64,000 bases of DNA from Dyadobacter sp. 3J3 (GTDB lineage: Bacteria > Bacteroidota > Bacteroidia > Cytophagales > Spirosomataceae): assembly GCF_009801115.1 (NCBI RefSeq), contig NZ_VTOL01000006.1, positions 248,001-312,000 of the forward strand, in the 5' to 3' direction. Each line of letters begins with the position of its first letter. Within the stretch, counting starts at the first letter, position 1. The notes beneath the pieces are model-generated. The model made no database searches, had not been told where the DNA came from, and saw only the letters and a program-made list of their open reading frames with translations. Position numbers and translations under genes: made by a program. Below, piece by piece: positions 16,535 to 25,853 of this stretch.

Positions 16535-18051
16535 CGCAAGGAGAAAACATCATTGTTTTCTCCTTTTTTTTCTAAAATAATTCCGCTTAAACTGCTGATA
16601 TTGAGATTGTTATCGACTAGTAAATTGATTAAAAAAGGTGTTCGATAGGTGCCGTCTTTATAGTGCAATCTGTTGTCGAACAGTAATTTTATTAGTTGAT
16701 GTTTCTGAATAGTTGTAGCTTGGAGATAGATGGTTTTCAATTCGGATAATTTGCTCAATTGGTCTTTAAATAATTCTGATATCTCATCACTTTTGCTACC
16801 AAAAACATCAAGTTGAGCTTTTAAAGCTCTTCGTTGACTAGTTAAGCTTTTTTGCCAATGTGAATATGTTTCAAACTCAATTTGATTGTTAATCCATTTT
16901 TCTTCAAGACTTCTTAGCCTTTTATCAACTTCAGCAAGCTCTAATTTTTGTTGAATACATATCTGTTTTTGATCTTTAACTTTTGCATCGAACATTTGAA
17001 GAGATGCTTTTTTTACCTTTTGCATAATTTTCACGGGGATTGATAATTGTTGCATTATCGATTTGAACTGCTGATGTGCTTTATCCGCTGAAATATTATT
17101 ATGCCCACTTTTTTTACATTTGTAATAGAAATAATACGAACCTCCCGCACCTCTTGAGGCAGCACCCGTTAAAAATTCCCCGCAGTGACATTTAAGTGCT
17201 CCGCGCAACGGCAAACTATCGGTAATTTGTACATTTTGCCTTTGCGGCCTGAATCGGTCCTGTACACGATACCATGTAGTCTCATCAATTATTGGTGTAT
17301 GAATGCCTTTAACAAGCTCCTCAGGATGTTCCCGGTAAGCTCTAACTAAGATTAGTCCACAGTAACCCGGATTCTTGAGAATCCTTTGGATTGCTCCATT
17401 TCCTTTCAATCTGAAGCCGAGTTTTTTTGCCTCGCCGTCAATAGCTGAAATAGGTGTGTCACCAAGAAAAGGTTTATAAATAACCCGTACAATATTTGTT
17501 TCCTCATTATCAACAACCAATATAGGCTTCCGGCTTTGATCCGGTGCATTTTTGTAGCCATAAGGAGCTTTACCTAAAAACCTGCCATTACGTTTTTTGG
17601 CGGTGTATATTCCCATATTCATACGCACCTTGTTCCGGATAATTTCGTCTTCTCCCTTAAGGAGCATAAGACCTGCATAAAAGAAACTACCTGGGTCATC
17701 AGCGTCAAAGGTGACTCCTTCTGAGACACTAACTACCTTTATGGCGTATTGTCGCTGGAGTTTTTTGATTGCAACAATAGCTTCCCCAGCGTCTCGGCTA
17801 AAACGGTCAAAAGCAAATACGACTAAATGATCTACAGTTCTGTGATGTTTCTCAATAAAATTATTGAGCCTTTTAAAGTCAGGTCTGTCGAAATTTCTTG
17901 CACTGAAACCTTCATCAATAAATGTGTCAGCAATCTCGACATTATTGCGCTCACACCAACTTTGAATCATCATCTGTTGACCATCAATGCTGTGATTACT
18001 TTGTTTGTCATTCGATATTCTCAGATAAACTATTCCCTTCTTCATGTTCAT
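16474..18051 (-). CDS. Large serine recombinase (integrase of a tRNA-Arg-targeted element)
   Basis: A 525-residue site-specific recombinase. The resolvase catalytic domain is at residues 1-150 (GIVYLRISNDKQSNHSIDGQ with the likely nucleophile Ser13; VFAFDRFSRDAGEAI). The recombinase domain follows (about 165-290), then a zinc-ribbon (LKCHCGEFL...YYKCKKSGH) and a coiled coil (about 355-430). Such enzymes integrate and excise elements between attP and attB. The gene runs toward tRNA-Arg. Its last residues (about 30) are encoded by the antisense of the tRNA and its terminator, so the native C-terminus was probably replaced at integration. The catalytic and DNA-binding domains look intact. It may still be active. 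Confidence 0.93.
   Translation of the reverse strand: MNMKKGIVYLRISNDKQSNHSIDGQQMMIQSWCERNNVEIADTFIDEGFSARNFDRPDFKRLNNFIEKHHRTVDHLVVFAFDRFSRDAGEAIVAIKKLQRQYAIKVVSVSEGVTFDADDPGSFFYAGLMLLKGEDEIIRNKVRMNMGIYTAKKRNGRFLGKAPYGYKNAPDQSRKPILVVDNEETNIVRVIYKPFLGDTPISAIDGEAKKLGFRLKGNGAIQRILKNPGYCGLILVRAYREHPEELVKGIHTPIIDETTWYRVQDRFRPQRQNVQITDSLPLRGALKCHCGEFLTGAASRGAGGSYYFYYKCKKSGHNNISADKAHQQFKSIMQQLSIPVKIMQKVKKASLQMFDAKVKDQKQICIQQKLELAEVDKRLRSLEEKWINNQIEFETYSHWQKSLTSQRRALKAQLDVFGSKSDEISELFKDQLSKLSELKTIYLQATTIQKHQLIKLLFDNRLHYKDGTYRTPFLINLLVDNNLNISSLSGIILEKKGENNDVFSLRAPNEIRTHIVGTGNRNSIH
16538..16571 (+). terminator. Terminator after tRNA-Arg
   Basis: Stem AAGGAGAAAACA / TGTTTTCTCCTT with loop TCAT, followed by a long T run. 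It starts 4 nt after the tRNA and lies inside the 3' end of the antisense recombinase frame. Confidence 0.9.
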
Positions 18052-18080
18052 AGGTTTTAAAGAAATTTCCTACAATAATG

Positions 18081-18122
18081 GATGCTAGTAAAGTTACAAA
18101 TTTTTCCTCCTCCACTAGCATC
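18081..18122. repeat. 9-bp inverted repeat between recombinase and HNH gene
   Basis: GATGCTAGT (18081-18089) and ACTAGCATC (18114-18122) are a perfect inverted repeat around a 24-bp centre. The pair lies in the divergent gap between the recombinase and the HNH gene, just before the HNH start. It could be an operator or part of a recombinase-binding site. Confidence 0.6.
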
Positions 18123-18124
18123 TA

Positions 18125-18772
18125 GTGAGAGCTGTGCTTCAGCAGGAAGTTGATTCGATGTGCCCATTTTGTGGAAATACGGAAGTAGGCCACTTTGAAA
18201 TACACCACATTGATGAAGACCCGGGCAACAACGACCAGGCTAATTTGATTTTACTTTGCCCGATCTGCCATTCAAAAATTACCAAGGGGGAAATAAGTCG
18301 ATTGGAGACTATGGCAAAAAAAATTTCCCTGCTTTTAAATTCTGCAAAATCCAGGTTGCCGGCTCGTGGTGACATTCATTTCAATGCAGCAATTGCCAAC
18401 GCTATTGTTGGAGACAATAATACAATTTCGATTAAACAAAATAAATCCGTTAAGCAGAAATATCCACCAGGTTGCATCGGATCTGAAATTGTAATGACAA
18501 ATTATGTAAGTCATTTGATTCAAAGGTTCAATGAATACAAGGAGTATGAACTGGGCAAAGGAAAGGTTCATTACGCGGTATTTTCGTCGCTTTTGAAAAA
18601 GCAATTTAAAATCGGTCCTACCAGGTCGCTATACCATTTGCCCGAAGGGAAATTCGCCGATTTAGTAAGTTATATACAGTTCAGGATCGATGGGACCAAG
18701 CTTGCCCGAATCAAGGGAAAGGCACACAAGAATTATTCAACATTTGAGGAGTATGAAAAAGGGCACGGTTAG
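18125..18772 (+). CDS. HNH endonuclease-like protein
   Basis: A 215-residue protein with an N-terminal HNH/zinc-finger nuclease module: CPFCGN (residues 12-17), HFEIHHIDEDPGNNDQANLI, LLCPICHSKI, giving two CxxC pairs and the H-H-N core. A linker carries IANAIVGDNNTISIKQN. The C-terminal 100 residues (PPGCIGSEIVMTNYVSHLIQRF to FEEYEKGHG) form a helical domain I cannot name. The start is GTG 18125, because a later ATG (18158) would cut into the finger. It lies 98 bp before the Wadjet genes on the same strand. It could be a partner, or an independent defence or mobility nuclease. Confidence 0.82.
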   Translation: MRAVLQQEVDSMCPFCGNTEVGHFEIHHIDEDPGNNDQANLILLCPICHSKITKGEISRLETMAKKISLLLNSAKSRLPARGDIHFNAAIANAIVGDNNTISIKQNKSVKQKYPPGCIGSEIVMTNYVSHLIQRFNEYKEYELGKGKVHYAVFSSLLKKQFKIGPTRSLYHLPEGKFADLVSYIQFRIDGTKLARIKGKAHKNYSTFEEYEKGHG

Positions 18773-18870
18773 AGCCGGATGCAGCTGAATTCTAAGGTCT
18801 TCTTAATTTTAAGTGTGAGCTAAGGTTGTATCAAACGAAATTGGCCGGTATACTATGGATAGTTCGAATA

Positions 18871-20331
18871 ATGATTGATAGTTTAAAAATCGCGGAAATA
18901 TTAAATAGCTCACCAAGTGTCGAGCTTTTAAGGTTAAAGAACAACGGTGTTGTCATTGTGTTTTTAGTAAATACGTTCTCAGATCTGCAGACAGCCATTT
19001 CGTCTGAACAGATCCACGCCAAACTTTGCGACTATCTTGAAGCTGCCCACATGGAAATCGACGATGAGGATGAGATAAGCTTTGTAGACAGCTATGAGAT
19101 AAAAGCGAAGAAATACATTCAAAACTGGACTAATAAAGGGTTTCTTACCAATTACCAGGATCAAACCGGAAACATTTTTTATGAACTGTCTTCCCATTCC
19201 AGTAAAACGCTTGATTGGCTGTCGAGTCTTAAAAAGGAAGAGTATGTGGGAACAGAATCAAAGTTTAAAAATATCTTCAGTCAACTCAAAGAGCTTGTTG
19301 AATTTACAAACGAAGACAAGGAGAGGCGAATAGAGCTGCTAGAAGAAAAAAAGCAGGAAATCGAAAGGCAAATCCTGCAAATCAAAACCGGGCAGGATAT
19401 TAAAATCTTTGAAAATTTCGAAATTATTCCGCGGTTTAATCAATTGAATCAATCAGCAAAAGAACTGCTTACTGATTTTAAGGAAGTGGAAGATAACTTC
19501 AAAATCATTACAAAAGAAATCTATCAAAGGCACTCCGAAGGCACATTAACGAAGAATCATATCCTTCAATTTACGTTTGACGCACTCGATGAATTGAAGG
19601 AAAGCTCTCAGGGTAAAAGTTTCTATGCTTTTTGGTCTTTCTTGCTAACTCCGTCCCTGCAGCAGGAATGGGATACACTCACCAAGGAACTGTACCAGAC
19701 TTTACAGGAAAAAGAAATCGCAGTGACCGACTTTTTTTTGAAAGGTATGAAAAGAAATCTGCACTTTTCAGGACAGAGAGTGTATAAGGCCAATGATAAG
19801 ATGGCAGAGAAGCTTGGCAGGATTATAAGGGCTAATGAAACTTCCCAGGCAGAGGCCACAAAATCAATTCTGCTGGAGATTAAAAGGCTGCTTATTGCGA
19901 GCAGTAAATTGAAAATAAGGCCAGGTGTATCTCTTGAGCTTGACACAGGTGTCGAAATTAATATTCCATTTGAGCGAAAGTTAACTTTTGAGCAGGAGCA
20001 GGAGCAGAATTACACGCAAAAACCGCTGCCTGCCGATAGTGATCTTACACAGGCTTCGAACCTTGGTAAGCTCTTCCATCTGGCCGCAATTGATAAAGAG
20101 CTGCTTCGTGCAAGAATACGAGAAGTGCTTACCGATCAATCCCAAGTGACAATTCTGGATGTGGTTGACCATTTCGGTGGTATAAAAAAAGGACTTCCTG
20201 AACTGTTCGCCTACATTGGAATTGCAAAGGAGTTCAAGCATATGATAAATGCAGAGAAAACTCAGCGTGTAACATTTGATCATCACAATCAAAAATCAAT
20301 CCTGATACCCGAAATCATAGTAACCAGATGA
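18871..20331 (+). CDS. jetA: Wadjet anti-plasmid system subunit JetA
   Basis: A 486-residue DUF3375-type protein, the kleisin-like JetA of Wadjet type I, which bridges the JetC ATPase heads. Start is placed at ATG 18871 (MIDSLKIAEILNSSPSVELL), which fits the family; the open frame extends 45 bp further to a TTG at 18826. The protein has an N-terminal winged-helix-like part (residues 1-100), a long coiled middle (LLEEKKQEIERQILQIKTGQ) and a C-terminal winged-helix-like part (TILDVVDHFGGIKKGLPELFAYI). The stop overlaps the next start by 4 bp (ATGA). The order A-B-C-D with overlapping ends identifies the operon. Confidence 0.9.
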   Translation: MIDSLKIAEILNSSPSVELLRLKNNGVVIVFLVNTFSDLQTAISSEQIHAKLCDYLEAAHMEIDDEDEISFVDSYEIKAKKYIQNWTNKGFLTNYQDQTGNIFYELSSHSSKTLDWLSSLKKEEYVGTESKFKNIFSQLKELVEFTNEDKERRIELLEEKKQEIERQILQIKTGQDIKIFENFEIIPRFNQLNQSAKELLTDFKEVEDNFKIITKEIYQRHSEGTLTKNHILQFTFDALDELKESSQGKSFYAFWSFLLTPSLQQEWDTLTKELYQTLQEKEIAVTDFFLKGMKRNLHFSGQRVYKANDKMAEKLGRIIRANETSQAEATKSILLEIKRLLIASSKLKIRPGVSLELDTGVEINIPFERKLTFEQEQEQNYTQKPLPADSDLTQASNLGKLFHLAAIDKELLRARIREVLTDQSQVTILDVVDHFGGIKKGLPELFAYIGIAKEFKHMINAEKTQRVTFDHHNQKSILIPEIIVTR

Positions 20332-20909
20332 GCCATTTAGAAGATCGCATTAAACCTTACTCCAAAGCCATGGTAAAAGTGTTGAAAGGTCCGGTAAACA
20401 GAAATTCCACCGCCTGGGGAAATATTATTCATTACCAAGACCAGATTCAGGACCAAATAAATCCGTTTGGATTAGAGCTTATTATAAAAAAAGAAGAAGG
20501 TTTTGCCTATGTCAGGCAGTTTGAAGACGGAGAGGGAAATACACTGGGTCTTGTTGTAAGACGACAAATCGGTTTTGAAACGACAATCGTTTTAATCGTC
20601 TTGCGCCAGGTACTTGAGGAATTTGATAACAATCCCACACAATTTCAGGTTTCCGAAAAATTTATAACGGATATTGAAATCAGGGAGGAGGTAGAGCTGT
20701 TCTTTCCTCAAAAATTTAACCGTGTCAAATTGATAAAGGAAATGGACAACTGCATCAAAAAAGTGATGGAGCTGGGATATTTGATCGAGGTAAGTAAGAA
20801 AGAAAGTGAAACACTGTATCAGATCCATAGAATCATAAAGGAAAAGATAACCCTGGATACTTTAATGGAATTCAAAGTCAAATTAGATACGTATGTTAAG
20901 TATATTTAG
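20328..20909 (+). CDS. jetB: Wadjet anti-plasmid system subunit JetB
   Basis: A 193-residue DUF4194-type protein, the KITE-like JetB, which forms dimers on JetA in the Wadjet SMC complex. Visible features are the winged-helix-like second half (VELFFPQKFNRVKLIKEMDNCIKKVMELGYL, with a final beta pair ETLYQIHRIIKEKITLDTL). The size is normal for the family. It overlaps jetA by 4 bp and jetC by 17 bp, so translation is probably coupled. Family call rests on position and architecture more than on any single motif. Confidence 0.88.
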   Translation: MSHLEDRIKPYSKAMVKVLKGPVNRNSTAWGNIIHYQDQIQDQINPFGLELIIKKEEGFAYVRQFEDGEGNTLGLVVRRQIGFETTIVLIVLRQVLEEFDNNPTQFQVSEKFITDIEIREEVELFFPQKFNRVKLIKEMDNCIKKVMELGYLIEVSKKESETLYQIHRIIKEKITLDTLMEFKVKLDTYVKYI

Positions 20910-23900
20910 TACAAGTTCTGATAAAGCCGGATTCAGACTTCAATATATGGAACTATATAATTGGGGCACCTTTCACGAAAGGATCTTTAAAATAGAGCCA
21001 AAGGGTAATAATTCTCTTTTGACCGGTGCAAATGCTTCGGGGAAAAGTACCTTCATTGATGCACTGTTAACGCTATTGGTGCCCTCTAAAAAAGACCGGT
21101 TTTATAACCAATCGTCGGGGGTTGAAAAGAAAGGTGATCGGACTGAAGATACGTATGTTCTTGGGCATTACGGCAATATTCAGGAGGAAGGGAAAGCAGG
21201 AACCAGTACCCAAATGCTCAGAGGTAAGGAAACTTATTCGGTGCTCTTAGCTTCATTTTCCAATACCGATCAGCGCGTAATTACACTTTTTCAGGTCAGG
21301 TGGTTTTCTAATGGTGAATTGAAGCGGGTTTTTGGCATTGCACATATTCCACTTGAAATTGAAAAGGATTTTAGCCAGTTTGACGGAAAGGGAAACTGGA
21401 AAAAAAGGTTGGATAAGACCTATAATTCTAACATTTCAAAAAGAAGAATAGAGTTTTTAGACGGTCCCTCGTCCTATGGTGAAAGAATTGCTGACCTTCT
21501 GGGCATGCGCTCGATGAAGGGACTAAGCCTATTTAATCAGGTAGTCGGGGTAAAGGTTCTGGAAGATCTGGATGAGTTTATCAGGATCAACATGCTTGAA
21601 GAACAGGATGTGGAATCTGAGTTTCTTAGCCTTAAGGACAGCTTTATAACCTTAATGGAAGCAAAGGTCAATATAGAAAAAGCGGGCGCCCAAATTGAGC
21701 AGTTGATTCCAATCGACAGGCTCGCTACAGAGCTGTATAAAATAAATCAGGAACTTGAAATTTTAAATGAAAGTAAGCGGGCTGCGGTTTTCTGGTTTGA
21801 AAAAAGGTGGGTAGAGCTCTCTGAAAAAGAGCTGGAAAAAGCCGGGAGTCTTTTAAAGGAAGCAGAAGATGAACTCGCAAATTTAAATAATCAGGAGGAA
21901 GGCCTCAGGGACGAGGAAAGATCGCTTTCAATGGCTATTGAACGTGATCAGATCGGCAGTAAACTTAAAGAGCTGGAAAAAGAAATCCGGCAGCTGGAAA
22001 AAAACAGGGATTACAGACAAGAAAAGCTGGAAGAATATAATAGGATTGCTCAGCTGGTAGCACTGGATATCAACCCCGACGAAGAATCGTTTAAGCAAAG
22101 GCGGATCCTTGCAAATGAAAAGACATTAGAATTGGATACCCTCCGCAGGAAGGAGGAAGAGAATCTGCGGCAGATAAAAAACAGAGAAGACCTTATAAAA
22201 GGAAAAATTGACGAGATAGTCGAAACGATTCAGTCACTTCAGAAAAATAAAAATAACATTTCAGGAAAGGAGGCGCAGATTCGTGAGCTGATCGCTGATC
22301 ATGCCGGAATTTTGAAAGAACGTATGCCCTTTATCGGAGAGCTAATAAAGGTAAAGGAAGATCAAATGGAGTGGGAACCAACGATTGAGAAGATATTGCA
22401 CAATTTCGCCCTCCGACTGATTGTTCCCGAAACGCATTTCTACCAGGTTAACGAGTTTGTGCATAGCAACGATTTACGAAATAGAGTCCGCTATGATAGG
22501 TACCGGAAAACGGTTTCTTTGCGGCATTTTCACAATCACATTGAAAATAATTCACTGGTTAACAAAATACAAATAAAAACGAACTGTGAATTTAAGGACT
22601 GGCTGGAAAATCTTATTGTTGAACAATTTAATTTTAGCTGTGTCGAGAATCTGATTGAATTTAATCAATGCAGCGAAATGGCTGTTACCAAAACGGGCTT
22701 AATAAAATTTAAGAAAGAAAGGCATGAGAAGGATGACCGGCCCCATATTTCGCGAAGAGAAAACTATGTTTTAGGGTGGGATAATAAAGATAAAATTAAA
22801 CTTTTACAGTTAGAAATTAAGGATTTACAGGAAGAGGGAAGAGTGGAAAACGCTGCCTATAAAAATTCGGAAAAGCGCATTAAATCCTTTGAAAAGCAAA
22901 AGGAATACTTTTCTGACCTCATTAAATTATTTACCAAATTCGATGACATTGATTGGAAATCTTACGCGAAGGAGCTTCAGCAGAAAATAGACCAGAAGGG
23001 CAACTTGGAAAAGACCAGTGATACCGTGAGGGAACTCCAAAAGCAGGTTCAAATTGTAAAACAGAAGTTGCATAGCCTTACCCAAACGACGCTTGCGAAT
23101 GCCAGGAAAAATATATTTGTGCTGCAACAGGCAATGCTAACTATAAGGAACGGGATTGCAGAAAGTAAAGCTGTCCTTGAAAACATGGAGATGATTGATT
23201 TTTCAGATTTTGAACAATTCAATCCGGAACTTATCAACTGGACTTATGCTGACTTTAAGGCGAAAGAAAAAGAATTTAAGGAGAATAATTCCCGGGCTTC
23301 TAACAAGCTGAATCAGGACAAAGGAAATAGGGAAAATGAGGTTAGACTCAAGATAAACGCCTTTAAACAGCCTGATGAAGCTTTGCTTTTACGGTTCCGA
23401 GACTGGCGGTCTGATGTGAGCAGATTACCGGATTCGACCCATCTGGAATTTATCTCGGACTACCAGTCCCATTTAAAACAGTTAAAGGAGGATAATCTTC
23501 CAAAATTCGAGAAAAAATTCAATGATTTTTTACATGAAACAATTATTCATAAAGTAGGGGATTTTAAACTGTTCTTTGACAATTGGGCGTTGTCGATTAG
23601 CGATAATATTGCTCAATTAAATGAGTCGCTGAAAGAGATAGATTTTGGCAGTGCTCCGCTGACATTTATACAGCTTGTTAATCCAAAGAGGATCAATCCT
23701 GAGATTGATGATTTTAGGCGCCTGTTACACAATGCTATCCCTAACTTCAGAGAAATTGATTTGGTGGTCGATGGCCGGAAACATCACTTTTACAACCATA
23801 TTGAGCCGCTGATTAACAAGCTTGCTAAAGAGGACTGGCGAAAAAAAGTGATGGATGTAAGGTCCTGGTACAGTTACAAGGCGGAAGAATTCTACAGACT

Positions 23901-24288
23901 TAATGCCCGGAAATTTAAGACCTATGAGAATATGGGACAACTTTCAGGGGGAGAGAAAGCGCAGTTAACCTACACCATTTTGGGATCAGCGATTGCCTAC
24001 CAATTTGGACTTACCAAAGAGGGGCTGCAAAGCAATTCTTTTAGATTTATAGCCATCGATGAGGCCTTTAAAGCCCAGGATGAAGAGAAAGCACGGTATC
24101 TGATTACACTCTGCAAGCAGCTTCATTTACAGTTATTGGTCGTGACACCAAGCGACAATATTCATATTGTAGAGCGTGATATTTCATTCGTACATTACGT
24201 GGAAAGAAAAAATGAAAAATACTCATGGCTTTATGATATGCCTATTGAGCAGTTTTTACAGGAAAAATCAAATTTTGAGAATCAATGA
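20893..24288 (+). CDS. jetC: Wadjet anti-plasmid system SMC-like ATPase JetC
   Basis: A 1131-residue SMC-like ATPase, the motor that extrudes DNA loops and senses small circular DNA. The Walker A motif GANASGKST is at residues 45-53. Long coiled coils cover about 270-480 and 630-800, separated by a hinge-like globular part (about 500-620; FIGELIKVKEDQMEWEPTIE). The ABC signature LSGGEKAQL is near residue 1017 and Walker B (FIAIDEAF) near 1050-1058; a switch region LLVVTPSDNIHIV follows. All ATPase motifs look intact. It starts inside the end of jetB and its stop overlaps the jetD start by 4 bp. Confidence 0.94.
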   Translation: MLSIFSTSSDKAGFRLQYMELYNWGTFHERIFKIEPKGNNSLLTGANASGKSTFIDALLTLLVPSKKDRFYNQSSGVEKKGDRTEDTYVLGHYGNIQEEGKAGTSTQMLRGKETYSVLLASFSNTDQRVITLFQVRWFSNGELKRVFGIAHIPLEIEKDFSQFDGKGNWKKRLDKTYNSNISKRRIEFLDGPSSYGERIADLLGMRSMKGLSLFNQVVGVKVLEDLDEFIRINMLEEQDVESEFLSLKDSFITLMEAKVNIEKAGAQIEQLIPIDRLATELYKINQELEILNESKRAAVFWFEKRWVELSEKELEKAGSLLKEAEDELANLNNQEEGLRDEERSLSMAIERDQIGSKLKELEKEIRQLEKNRDYRQEKLEEYNRIAQLVALDINPDEESFKQRRILANEKTLELDTLRRKEEENLRQIKNREDLIKGKIDEIVETIQSLQKNKNNISGKEAQIRELIADHAGILKERMPFIGELIKVKEDQMEWEPTIEKILHNFALRLIVPETHFYQVNEFVHSNDLRNRVRYDRYRKTVSLRHFHNHIENNSLVNKIQIKTNCEFKDWLENLIVEQFNFSCVENLIEFNQCSEMAVTKTGLIKFKKERHEKDDRPHISRRENYVLGWDNKDKIKLLQLEIKDLQEEGRVENAAYKNSEKRIKSFEKQKEYFSDLIKLFTKFDDIDWKSYAKELQQKIDQKGNLEKTSDTVRELQKQVQIVKQKLHSLTQTTLANARKNIFVLQQAMLTIRNGIAESKAVLENMEMIDFSDFEQFNPELINWTYADFKAKEKEFKENNSRASNKLNQDKGNRENEVRLKINAFKQPDEALLLRFRDWRSDVSRLPDSTHLEFISDYQSHLKQLKEDNLPKFEKKFNDFLHETIIHKVGDFKLFFDNWALSISDNIAQLNESLKEIDFGSAPLTFIQLVNPKRINPEIDDFRRLLHNAIPNFREIDLVVDGRKHHFYNHIEPLINKLAKEDWRKKVMDVRSWYSYKAEEFYRLNARKFKTYENMGQLSGGEKAQLTYTILGSAIAYQFGLTKEGLQSNSFRFIAIDEAFKAQDEEKARYLITLCKQLHLQLLVVTPSDNIHIVERDISFVHYVERKNEKYSWLYDMPIEQFLQEKSNFENQ

Positions 24289-25430
24289 TCAGTCCGTCTG
24301 AAATAAGAAATAAAGCTGAAAAAAAGTACTTGTTTTTTTTACAACAGATAGTACAAGGACTGCCGTTTTTAAGAGTACAAATTCCTGGAGATAAAACGCC
24401 AAGCAGGACGCTTCTTGACTTGCAACGTGAAATATCTGCCCTCGTCTCGCAATCAAAGGAGCGCAAGGGATTTGGTTATACGATTGATTTTCAAACGGTC
24501 AAGACTAAGTCTATCGGGACTCAGGCTCTTCCGATTAATATATATTTCGATTCACAAAGAGATTTTTTGAAGTATTTAGGTAAGGAGAAAGAAGTTGAAT
24601 CTCTTCTTGCAGACATTGAAAAAATATTAACTGAATTTCCAGAATTGAAGAATTGGATTTGCCAATTCCCGACAAGAGTCATTAACCACCAAGGCAAATG
24701 GGAGAATATCTTAAAAGTATGCCGCTATTTCAAGATCGTTCCAAAGCCTGACTGCTATGTCAGGGAGTTACCAATCGATGTGCATACCAAATTTGTTGAG
24801 TCAAATCAGGGGATTATTCGGGAAATACTTGATATTATAATACAACAGCATGTCAACGGAACAGAACGAGACTTTGAAAAACGGTTTAATCTAAAATATT
24901 CTGAGCCGTTTATCAGGTTCAAGATATTGGACAATGAGATAAGTAAAAGATATTTTTCAAATATTGAAGATATGGCAGTTTCTGTCAGTCATTTTAAATC
25001 TCTGAATCTCCCTGTGAAAAAAGTGATTGTTGTGGAAAACAAGACAACACTGTATACTTTTTTGACATTACCTAAAATGGATGGAGCAATTGCGATATTT
25101 GGTAGTGGATACGGCTTGAAAACCTTGGAACGCATTGATTGGTTAACTAAAGTGGATTTATTTTATTGGGGAGACATTGACGCGCAGGGTTTTGAAATTT
25201 TATCTCAATTTCGAGGATATTTCCCCCATGTAAGCAGTGTTTTAATGGACTCAGCAACCTATGACAGATATTCTGAGCATCATACGGGCACACCTAGCTA
25301 CCTCACAATAAAGTTGAATTTGACTGACAGTGAGCAAGAGCTTTACAACTTTTTGAAAATTAATAATTTACGTCTTGAACAGGAAAAGATTCCGTTCAGC
25401 TATGTTAATGAATATTTCCAACAGTTGTGA
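24285..25430 (+). CDS. jetD: Wadjet anti-plasmid system nuclease JetD
   Basis: A 381-residue protein of the DUF3322/DUF2220 type, the TOPRIM-like nuclease that cuts plasmid DNA once the SMC motor stalls. The N-terminal arm (residues 1-190) is followed by the catalytic domain: Glu251 in VVENKTT and the acidic pair Asp297/Asp299 in GDIDAQGFE match the E...DxD metal site of TOPRIM folds. The C-terminus ends IPFSYVNEYFQQL. The gene closes the operon. With all four subunits present and intact motifs, the system should be functional against plasmids; this is an inference from the family. Confidence 0.92.
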   Translation: MISPSEIRNKAEKKYLFFLQQIVQGLPFLRVQIPGDKTPSRTLLDLQREISALVSQSKERKGFGYTIDFQTVKTKSIGTQALPINIYFDSQRDFLKYLGKEKEVESLLADIEKILTEFPELKNWICQFPTRVINHQGKWENILKVCRYFKIVPKPDCYVRELPIDVHTKFVESNQGIIREILDIIIQQHVNGTERDFEKRFNLKYSEPFIRFKILDNEISKRYFSNIEDMAVSVSHFKSLNLPVKKVIVVENKTTLYTFLTLPKMDGAIAIFGSGYGLKTLERIDWLTKVDLFYWGDIDAQGFEILSQFRGYFPHVSSVLMDSATYDRYSEHHTGTPSYLTIKLNLTDSEQELYNFLKINNLRLEQEKIPFSYVNEYFQQL

Positions 25431-25433
25431 TTT

Positions 25434-25580
25434 ATGTATGGTGGAAAAGTAGGCCGTACCAGAATTATCAAAAAAGCCGGGAGAGTGGAAAAAGGATTTT
25501 TTATTGTTGGAATGACTTACTTCTCATTGAAAAATCAAGAGCAATTAGTAGAATACCTAAGTAACATGTTAGTCTGGTGA
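25434..25580 (+). CDS. Possible 48-aa open frame after jetD
   Basis: An ATG 3 bp after the jetD stop opens a 48-codon frame (start MYGGKVGRTRIIKKAGRVEK, end YLSNMLVW). It is basic at the start and hydrophobic in the middle (GFFIVGMTYFSL). I recognise no family. It may be a tiny gene translated with jetD or a fragment at the island edge. The following 25581-25750 shows no gene. Confidence 0.3.
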   Translation: MYGGKVGRTRIIKKAGRVEKGFFIVGMTYFSLKNQEQLVEYLSNMLVW

Positions 25581-25751
25581 TGAGGTTTAAATGTAAGGTT
25601 CACAATTGCTTAGGGAAGTTATAATAAGAGAGTATTTTGTATTGAAACCAGTGTCAATTTGGATTTTTCCGCAATGTGCTGAATAGGAATCGAACAAAAA
25701 GATGCCTTCCTGTGCTGGAAACGTAGGTTACAAGTTATCTCCAAACCAAAA

Positions 25752-25778
25752 GTGCCCTCAGCTGATCGCTAAGGGCAC
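25752..25778 (-). terminator. Hairpin, minus-strand terminator-like
   Basis: GTGCCCT and AGGGCAC form a perfect 7-bp stem around a partly paired centre. On the minus strand it is followed by TTTTGG. It directly follows the minus-strand tRNA-like tail at 25781-25802, as a tRNA terminator would. Confidence 0.5.
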
Positions 25779-25780
25779 CT

Positions 25781-25802
25781 GTACCGAGAACCGGAGTTGA
25801 AC
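25781..25802 (-). other. tRNA 3'-end-like fragment (attachment-site scar a)
   Basis: Read on the minus strand, a T-loop (GTTCAACT), the 3' half of a T-stem (CCGGT) and a 7-nt acceptor strand (TCTCGGT) occur in order. There is no 5' tRNA half. Such tails are what integrases targeting tRNA 3' ends leave behind. The parent tRNA is not in this window. Confidence 0.45.
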
Positions 25803-25853
25803 ACCTAATTAATCCTTAGATTTATTGCCTAAATTAGCTTCAAAAGCTTGGTC

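Noticed and set aside
18826..18870. TTG start for jetA
   Set aside because: It adds 15 residues unlike the family; ATG 18871 starts with the expected helix.
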